9,233 nt of DNA. Source: an uncultured Veillonellaceae bacterium. GTDB taxonomy: Bacteria > Bacillota > Negativicutes > Veillonellales > Megasphaeraceae. Made by a program: the position numbers and the translations under genes. The notes under the pieces were generated by a model that worked only from the letters and a program-made list of their open reading frames with translations, was not told the origin of the DNA and searched no databases. The stretch covers positions 1 to 9,233 of the forward strand of contig UREG01000069.1 of assembly GCA_900546795.1 (NCBI GenBank). The letters are read 5' to 3'. Shown one piece after another: positions 5,472-9,233 of the stretch. How positions within the stretch are numbered: position 1 is the stretch's first letter; each line of letters opens with the position of its first letter.

Positions 5472-6719
5472 TCATGCCAGCCCTTCAAATAAACTCATCT
5501 GCCGCGTCTTTGCGCCCCATTTGCCACCGCTCATAAGCACATGCCGCACGGCGGCTTCATTTTCCCTGCGCAGTCCGTAATACCTTCCGCTGCAAGTGAT
5601 AAAATGACGCGCTTTTTTCCACACGACGCCCATGCGCTTTAAACTCTCCGGCGTGACCGGCGCCATCTTCCTTGCCATATAAATCCGCTTTGCCGACAAA
5701 ACGCCGATCCCGGGCACCCGAAGCAGCATACGGTATGAAGCCCGATTAACCTCGATGGGAAAACACTCCCGGTGCCGCAGCGCCCAGCCCGCTTTAGGGT
5801 CCAGCTCCAGATCAAAATCCGGCTGTTCTTCAGACAAAATCTCATCGGCAGAAAATCCATAGAACCGCAGCAGCCAGTCTGCCTGATACAACCGATTTTC
5901 CCGCAAAAGCGGCGGCGCTGCAGCGGCCGGCAGATTCTTTCCAGTCATAACCGGCACATACGCGGAATAATACACCCGCTTTAACGCCACTTTCTGATAC
6001 AGCGCTTCCGTCAGCTTCACAATTTGCCGATCCCGTTCCGGCGTCGCTCCCACGATCAGCTGCGTAGTCTGACCGGCAGGGATAAATTCCGGCATCCGAA
6101 TCCGTTTCTTTTTCTCTTCCTGCTGCTCCAATATCCCCAGGCGCGCCGTCCGCATCGGCAGTAAAATCGTTTGCTTAGTCTTTTGCGGCGCCAGCCTTTT
6201 TAATCCTGCTTCCGACGGAAGTTCCATATTGACGCTGAACCGATCGATATACAACCCTAGCTCCCGAATCAGTTTTTCGTCCGTTCCCGGTATTCCTTTC
6301 ATATGGATATATCCGCCAAACTGTTCCTCCAGGCGCAGTTTTTTGGCGATCTTGATAAATAATTCCGTCGTATAATCCGGCGACCGCAGGATACCCGAGC
6401 TTAAAAACAGCCCTTCAATATAATTGCGCCGGTAAAATTCTATCGTCAGCGACACCACTTCTTCCGGCGAAAAACTTACCCGCGGTATATCGTGGCTGCA
6501 CCGGTTTACGCAATATTCACAGTCATATATGCAGGAATTGGTCATCAATATTTTCAGCAGAGAAATGCATCGGCCGTCAGCACTCCAGCTGTGGCAAATT
6601 CCCGATACCGCGCCATTGCCAATACCGCCGATATTTTTTCGCCTGCTCCCGCTGGAAGAACACGACACATCATATTTCGCGGCATCCGATAAGATCCGCA
6701 GTTTCTCCATTATTTCCAT
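5472..6719 (-). CDS. Radical SAM protein, putative DNA modification/repair (TIGR03916 type)
   Basis: From ATG 6719 the protein has 415 residues. It starts MEIMEKLRILSDAAKYDVSC, typical of the family, followed by SSSGS and GGIGNG motifs. The radical SAM cluster motif is C63-xxx-C67-xx-C70, with further Cys at 20, 42, 51 and 74 that could hold another metal. LRVPGIGVLSAKRI (333-346) is a helix-hairpin-helix, a non-specific DNA-binding element. The C-terminal QMSLF (407-411) resembles the beta sliding clamp-binding pentapeptide. The expected chemistry is radical cleavage of S-adenosylmethionine to modify or repair DNA, but the substrate is unknown. A longer frame extends to 6881, yet it would pass through the upstream gene's terminator and into its 3' end. 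A GGGTGGG site precedes 6719; ATG 6710 is also possible. It forms an operon with the DUF4130 gene, with a LexA-like box upstream. Confidence 0.87.
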   Translation of the reverse strand: MEIMEKLRILSDAAKYDVSCSSSGSRRKNIGGIGNGAVSGICHSWSADGRCISLLKILMTNSCIYDCEYCVNRCSHDIPRVSFSPEEVVSLTIEFYRRNYIEGLFLSSGILRSPDYTTELFIKIAKKLRLEEQFGGYIHMKGIPGTDEKLIRELGLYIDRFSVNMELPSEAGLKRLAPQKTKQTILLPMRTARLGILEQQEEKKKRIRMPEFIPAGQTTQLIVGATPERDRQIVKLTEALYQKVALKRVYYSAYVPVMTGKNLPAAAAPPLLRENRLYQADWLLRFYGFSADEILSEEQPDFDLELDPKAGWALRHRECFPIEVNRASYRMLLRVPGIGVLSAKRIYMARKMAPVTPESLKRMGVVWKKARHFITCSGRYYGLRRENEAAVRHVLMSGGKWGAKTRQMSLFEGLA

Positions 6720-6741
6720 GACTATCCCACCCTTCGCTAGT

Positions 6742-6771
6742 ATCTTACCACCAATCGGCCTCGCTTTGCAA
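6742..6771 (-). promoter_or_regulatory. Candidate promoter of the radical SAM / DUF4130 operon
   Basis: TTGCAA (6766-6771), an 18-base spacer and TAAGAT (6742-6747) are the best hexamer pair between the upstream terminator and the radical SAM start, each 4 of 6. The gene needs its own promoter because a strong terminator lies just upstream. The -35 overlaps the LexA-like box, as expected for a repressed promoter. Confidence 0.5.
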
Positions 6772-6782
6772 ACATATGTTCG
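6769..6782 (-). promoter_or_regulatory. LexA/DinR (SOS) box upstream of the radical SAM operon
   Basis: The minus strand reads CGAACATATGTTTG, with the perfect inner palindrome AACATATGTT. It fits the Bacillus LexA consensus CGAACRNRYGTTYC at every defined position but the last, and contains GAAC-N4-GTT. It lies about 50 bases before the start codon and overlaps the candidate -35. This suggests repression by LexA and induction by DNA damage. Binding is inferred; the consensus in Negativicutes may differ slightly. Confidence 0.7.
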
Positions 6783-6792
6783 ATTTTTGGCT

Positions 6793-6824
6793 AAAAAATA
6801 AGCCCAGCGCCGCGGCGCCAGGCT
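6793..6824 (-). terminator. Rho-independent terminator of the HAD phosphatase gene
   Basis: The minus strand has a GC-rich hairpin (6801-6824): AGCC, two G:T wobble pairs, GCGC stem, CGCG loop, then the mirror arm ending GGGCT. The tail TATTTTTT (6793-6800) follows. It separates the HAD gene from the radical SAM operon and is followed almost at once by the SOS box. Confidence 0.88.
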
Positions 6825-6831
6825 CCTCTGT

Positions 6832-7590
6832 TTATATCCAACCCATTTTTTTACAAGCTTTCCAAACTCCGTCACGATCACACATATCTGTCACATAATC
6901 CGCCCGCTCTTTGAGCGGTTCGCAGGCATTGCCCATGGCGATAGAAAACCAGGCCGGATCAAACATCTGCAAATCGTTAATTCCATCGCCAAACACGACG
7001 ACATCTTTTTCTTCTCCGCCGATACAGCGCAGCATCTCCCGGATTCCACGCCCTTTTTCCATCGGCTCTACCAGCATGCTGTCATCAAAATACCGCACAC
7101 TTTGCAGCCCGTGCATATCCATGGCCAGTTCCTCTTTTTCAGAAGCAGCCACAAAGATTTTATACACCGTCTTGCCCCGCCAATCAAACTCCGGATCAAC
7201 AGTCGTCATATAATACCGTTCCTGCACCCGTTCCAAATACCGCGGGTCGGCCGTATACCGCTTCAGTTCATTAGAGATCGTAACGGCAAAGGAAATATCT
7301 TCCCGCTGCAAATATTCCAAATACGCCGCAACCTTGTCCGAATCCATGCCATGCTGATACACGATCTTCTCGTTCAGCGTCAAGCTATAACCTCCATCGG
7401 CTACCATATTATGGATGCCCAGCATCTTTGCAATATCCCAGCCGCTTTTTTGCAGCCGTCCTGTAGCAATCGCTACAAAATGCCCATTCGCTTCCAGCTG
7501 TCGCAGGCATTCCCGGGTGCTCTCCGGTACCTGGCTCGACAACAGCGTAGTCAGCGTTCCATCTATATCAAAGAAAAAATATTTTTTCAT
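6832..7590 (-). CDS. HAD superfamily hydrolase, Cof subfamily (HAD-IIB sugar/cofactor phosphatase)
   Basis: This 252-residue soluble protein has all four HAD motifs: DIDGT with nucleophile Asp8 and Asp10 (8-12), motif II ATGR (42-45), motif III Lys179 in the segment EPMEKGRGI, and motif IV GDGIND (201-206). The type IIB cap lies between motifs II and III. Members remove phosphate from sugar phosphates, flavin or pyridoxal phosphates, and the substrate cannot be read from sequence. An upstream in-frame ATG at 7611 is rejected because the strong AGGAGG lies between it and ATG 7590. Termination is by a strong hairpin right after the stop, so the gene is probably a single transcription unit. Confidence 0.9.
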   Translation of the reverse strand: MKKYFFFDIDGTLTTLLSSQVPESTRECLRQLEANGHFVAIATGRLQKSGWDIAKMLGIHNMVADGGYSLTLNEKIVYQHGMDSDKVAAYLEYLQREDISFAVTISNELKRYTADPRYLERVQERYYMTTVDPEFDWRGKTVYKIFVAASEKEELAMDMHGLQSVRYFDDSMLVEPMEKGRGIREMLRCIGGEEKDVVVFGDGINDLQMFDPAWFSIAMGNACEPLKERADYVTDMCDRDGVWKACKKMGWI

Positions 7591-7596
7591 ATCGTC

Positions 7597-7602
7597 CCTC
7601 CT
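7597..7602 (-). promoter_or_regulatory. Shine-Dalgarno deciding the HAD hydrolase start
   Basis: AGGAGG lies 6 bases before ATG 7588-7590, inside the seven-codon extension of the longer reading frame. This shows that the shorter start is used. Confidence 0.85.
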
Positions 7603-7609
7603 CCCGGTC

Positions 7610-7639
7610 ATCGTATCATAGAATAAAAACAGCGGTCAA
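7610..7639 (-). promoter_or_regulatory. Candidate promoter of the HAD hydrolase gene
   Basis: TTGACC (7634-7639, 5 of 6), an 18-base spacer and TACGAT (7610-7615) preceded by TGA, giving a TGn extension. The predicted start near 7603 would leave the ribosome binding site almost at the 5' end of the mRNA, so the true promoter may be a little further upstream. Confidence 0.4.
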
Positions 7640-7727
7640 CCTAACTGCCGAATAAAAATAGAATCCGGCTTTGCTAAAAGAACCGCTCTTTTCTCTTGTC
7701 CATTTCTGGTTCAAGGCATCGTTTAGG

Positions 7728-7760
7728 AAAAGAAAGGCTCCGCCCATCCGGACGGAGCCT
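7728..7760 (-). terminator. Rho-independent terminator of the pyruvate:ferredoxin oxidoreductase gene
   Basis: The minus strand has stem AGGCTCCG/CGGAGCCT (7753-7760 with 7735-7742), extended inward by TCC/GGG with a GGAT loop, then TTTCTTTT. It is an 11-bp stem with one wobble, about 30 bases after the stop codon. The flanking 7612-7727 stretch shows only the candidate HAD promoter. Confidence 0.88.
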
Positions 7761-7790
7761 CGCTGTTATATACTTTTATCTCTTTATCCT

Positions 7791-9221
7791 TTATTTACTG
7801 CTGCCAAGTTCTAATTCATATGCCTTTTGCAGCCGTACATACGACGCATGCCGTTCTTTTGCGTCCCGTTCTGTTTTTTCAAACAAGGCTTCCGCCGCTT
7901 CTGGGAAAGTTTTCATTAAAGAAGCGAACCGCACTTCGCCCATGAGGAATTCCCGGAAATCGCCAGTCGGTTCTTTGGAATCGAGGCTGAACGGATTTTT
8001 TCCCTGTTCTTTCAGTGTCGGGTTGAACCGGTACAGATCCCAATATCCTGCCTGTACAGCCAGTTTCTGTTCCAGCTGGCTCTTGCCCATGCCTATGCGC
8101 AGCCCATGGTTAATACACGGTGCATAGCCAATGATGAGGGACGGTCCCGGATAAGCTTCTGCTTCTGCCAGCGCTTTCATGAACTGGTTCATATCCGCAC
8201 CCATAGCTACCTGCGCTACATAGATGTAGCCATAACTCATGGCAATCATGCCCAGATCTTTTTTCTTCGTCTTTTTGCCGCTGGCTGCAAATTTCGCTAC
8301 TGCCGCTGCCGGAGTGGCCTTGGAGGACTGCCCGCCCGTATTGGAATATACTTCTGTATCAAATACAAATACATTCACATCTTCACCGGACGCCAGAACA
8401 TGATCCAAGCCGCCGAACCCAATATCATACGACCAGCCGTCGCCGCCAAAGAGCCACTGCGACCGTTTGACGAGATATTGTTTCATTTTCCACACTTCTT
8501 CTAATTCCGGCACGCCGCATTTTGCCGTTTCCAGAAGTTCGATGACTTTATCGGCCCGTTCCCGCGTACCTTCGCTTACCATCATATTATCCAGCCAATC
8601 CTGCAGCGCTTCTTTTACCTCTCCGCTGGCAGCAGGAATCGCTTTTTCCACCAGACCTTTCAATACTTTCCGGCCATTTCTCGTTCCCAGGAACATACCA
8701 AAGCCAAATTCTGCATTGTCTTCAAAGAGAGAGTTTGCCCATGCCGGTCCATGACCTTTCGCGTTTGTCGTATACGACGAGGACGGAGCGCTGGCGCCCC
8801 ATACGCTGGAGCAGCCGTGTGCGTTGGCAACCATCATACGATCGCCGAACAGCTGCGTTACCACTTTGGCATACGGTGTTTCAGCACAGCCTGCGCATGC
8901 GCCGGAGAATTCCAGCAACGGTTGTTCAAACTGACTTCCTTTCACCGTTTCTTTCTTCATTGGGTTCGCTTTCGGCGCAAGCGTCATAGCATAATCCCAA
9001 AGAACTGCTTTATCTTCCTGCGTACCGTATGGCTGCATAACGAGGGCTTTGCCTTTCGGAGCCGGGCAGACATTCGCGCAGCTTCCGCAGCCCAGGCAGT
9101 CTTTTACCGATACCGTGATGCGGAACTTCAAGCCTTTCGCGCCGATCGCATCTTTTACGGCAAATCCTTCCGGCGCCTGCGCAGCTTCTTCTTCCGTCAG
9201 CAGGAACGGGCGAATCGCAGC
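7791..9221 (-). CDS. nifJ: Pyruvate:ferredoxin (flavodoxin) oxidoreductase, C-terminal part
   Basis: This is a 5'-truncated gene; 476 native residues are visible of about 1170-1200 for the one-chain enzyme. In order: the end of the first ferredoxin cluster region (AAIRPF), the second [4Fe-4S] motif CLGCGSCANVCP, then the thiamine diphosphate domain. That domain carries GACAGCAETPY, NAHGCSS and GYAPCINHG, which together hold the four Cys ligands of the proximal cluster. Cofactor-binding segments are GGDGWSYDIG and SNTGGQSSK. The enzyme oxidatively decarboxylates pyruvate to acetyl-CoA, CO2 and reduced ferredoxin in the cytoplasm, central to anaerobic energy metabolism. The ATG at 9131 is internal. 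Codons continue in frame to 9221, after which adapter sequence replaces the expected CPH. Confidence 0.95.
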   Translation of the reverse strand, partial: AAIRPFLLTEEEAAQAPEGFAVKDAIGAKGLKFRITVSVKDCLGCGSCANVCPAPKGKALVMQPYGTQEDKAVLWDYAMTLAPKANPMKKETVKGSQFEQPLLEFSGACAGCAETPYAKVVTQLFGDRMMVANAHGCSSVWGASAPSSSYTTNAKGHGPAWANSLFEDNAEFGFGMFLGTRNGRKVLKGLVEKAIPAASGEVKEALQDWLDNMMVSEGTRERADKVIELLETAKCGVPELEEVWKMKQYLVKRSQWLFGGDGWSYDIGFGGLDHVLASGEDVNVFVFDTEVYSNTGGQSSKATPAAAVAKFAASGKKTKKKDLGMIAMSYGYIYVAQVAMGADMNQFMKALAEAEAYPGPSLIIGYAPCINHGLRIGMGKSQLEQKLAVQAGYWDLYRFNPTLKEQGKNPFSLDSKEPTGDFREFLMGEVRFASLMKTFPEAAEALFEKTERDAKERHASYVRLQKAYELELGSSK

Positions 9222-9233
9222 AGATCGGAAGAG
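9222..9233. other. Illumina adapter remnant at the contig end
   Basis: The last 12 bases are AGATCGGAAGAG, identical to the start of the standard Illumina TruSeq adapter. Translated in the nifJ frame they give LFRS where the family has a CPH ending just before AAIRP. The bases are therefore not genomic. Confidence 0.93.

Noticed and set aside
6720..6881. N-terminal extension of the radical SAM frame.
   Set aside because: It would translate through the SOS box and the terminator and into the 3' end of the HAD gene; the family start begins at 6719.
7612..7790. Intergenic stretch checked for a small RNA or small gene.
   Set aside because: Apart from the nifJ terminator and a candidate HAD promoter I see no structured or coding element.

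Overview
The window looks like chromosomal DNA from an anaerobic, fermentative Firmicute, most likely a Negativicute (Megasphaera/Veillonella-like). The basis is a pyruvate:ferredoxin oxidoreductase, an iron-sulfur L-serine dehydratase, an ECF vitamin transporter, strong AGGAGG ribosome binding sites and roughly balanced GC. The taxonomic call is inference from remembered protein similarity. Every supported gene lies on the minus strand, so genes are read from high to low coordinates.

In transcription order the layout is as follows. The C-terminal ~40% of pyruvate:ferredoxin oxidoreductase (7791-9221) ends in a strong terminator. A Cof-type HAD phosphatase (6832-7590) has its own terminator. 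A two-gene DNA-repair-type module follows: a radical SAM protein (5472-6719) and its usual DUF4130/TIGR03915 partner (4718-5467). Next are a riboflavin-type ECF S component (4131-4670), an amino-acid-binding lipoprotein (3295-4059), a FetA/FetB-type ABC transporter (2601-3230 and 1808-2599), and a 525-residue membrane-anchored protein of unknown function (120-1697). The first 16 codons of the L-serine dehydratase beta subunit (1-48) close the window.

The most interesting part is the radical SAM/DUF4130 pair. A near-perfect Bacillus-type LexA (SOS) box, CGAACATATGTTTG, sits about 50 bases before the radical SAM start and overlaps a candidate -35. The radical SAM protein carries a CxxxCxxC cluster motif and a helix-hairpin-helix, and ends in QMSLF, which closely matches the sliding-clamp-binding pentapeptide QL(S/D)LF. 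Together these suggest a damage-inducible, replication-associated DNA repair or modification system whose chemistry, as far as I know, is undescribed.

Other points of note: the terminator hairpin before sdaAB abuts its Shine-Dalgarno, leaving no room for a separate promoter. An amino-acid-binding lipoprotein sits directly upstream of an iron-exporter-type ABC pair with only a hairpin between them. The last 12 bases (9222-9233) are the Illumina adapter start AGATCGGAAGAG rather than genomic DNA, so the right edge is a contig end with unremoved adapter. No stretch longer than 300 bases lacks a gene. I see no tRNA, rRNA, CRISPR, insertion sequence or prophage gene.
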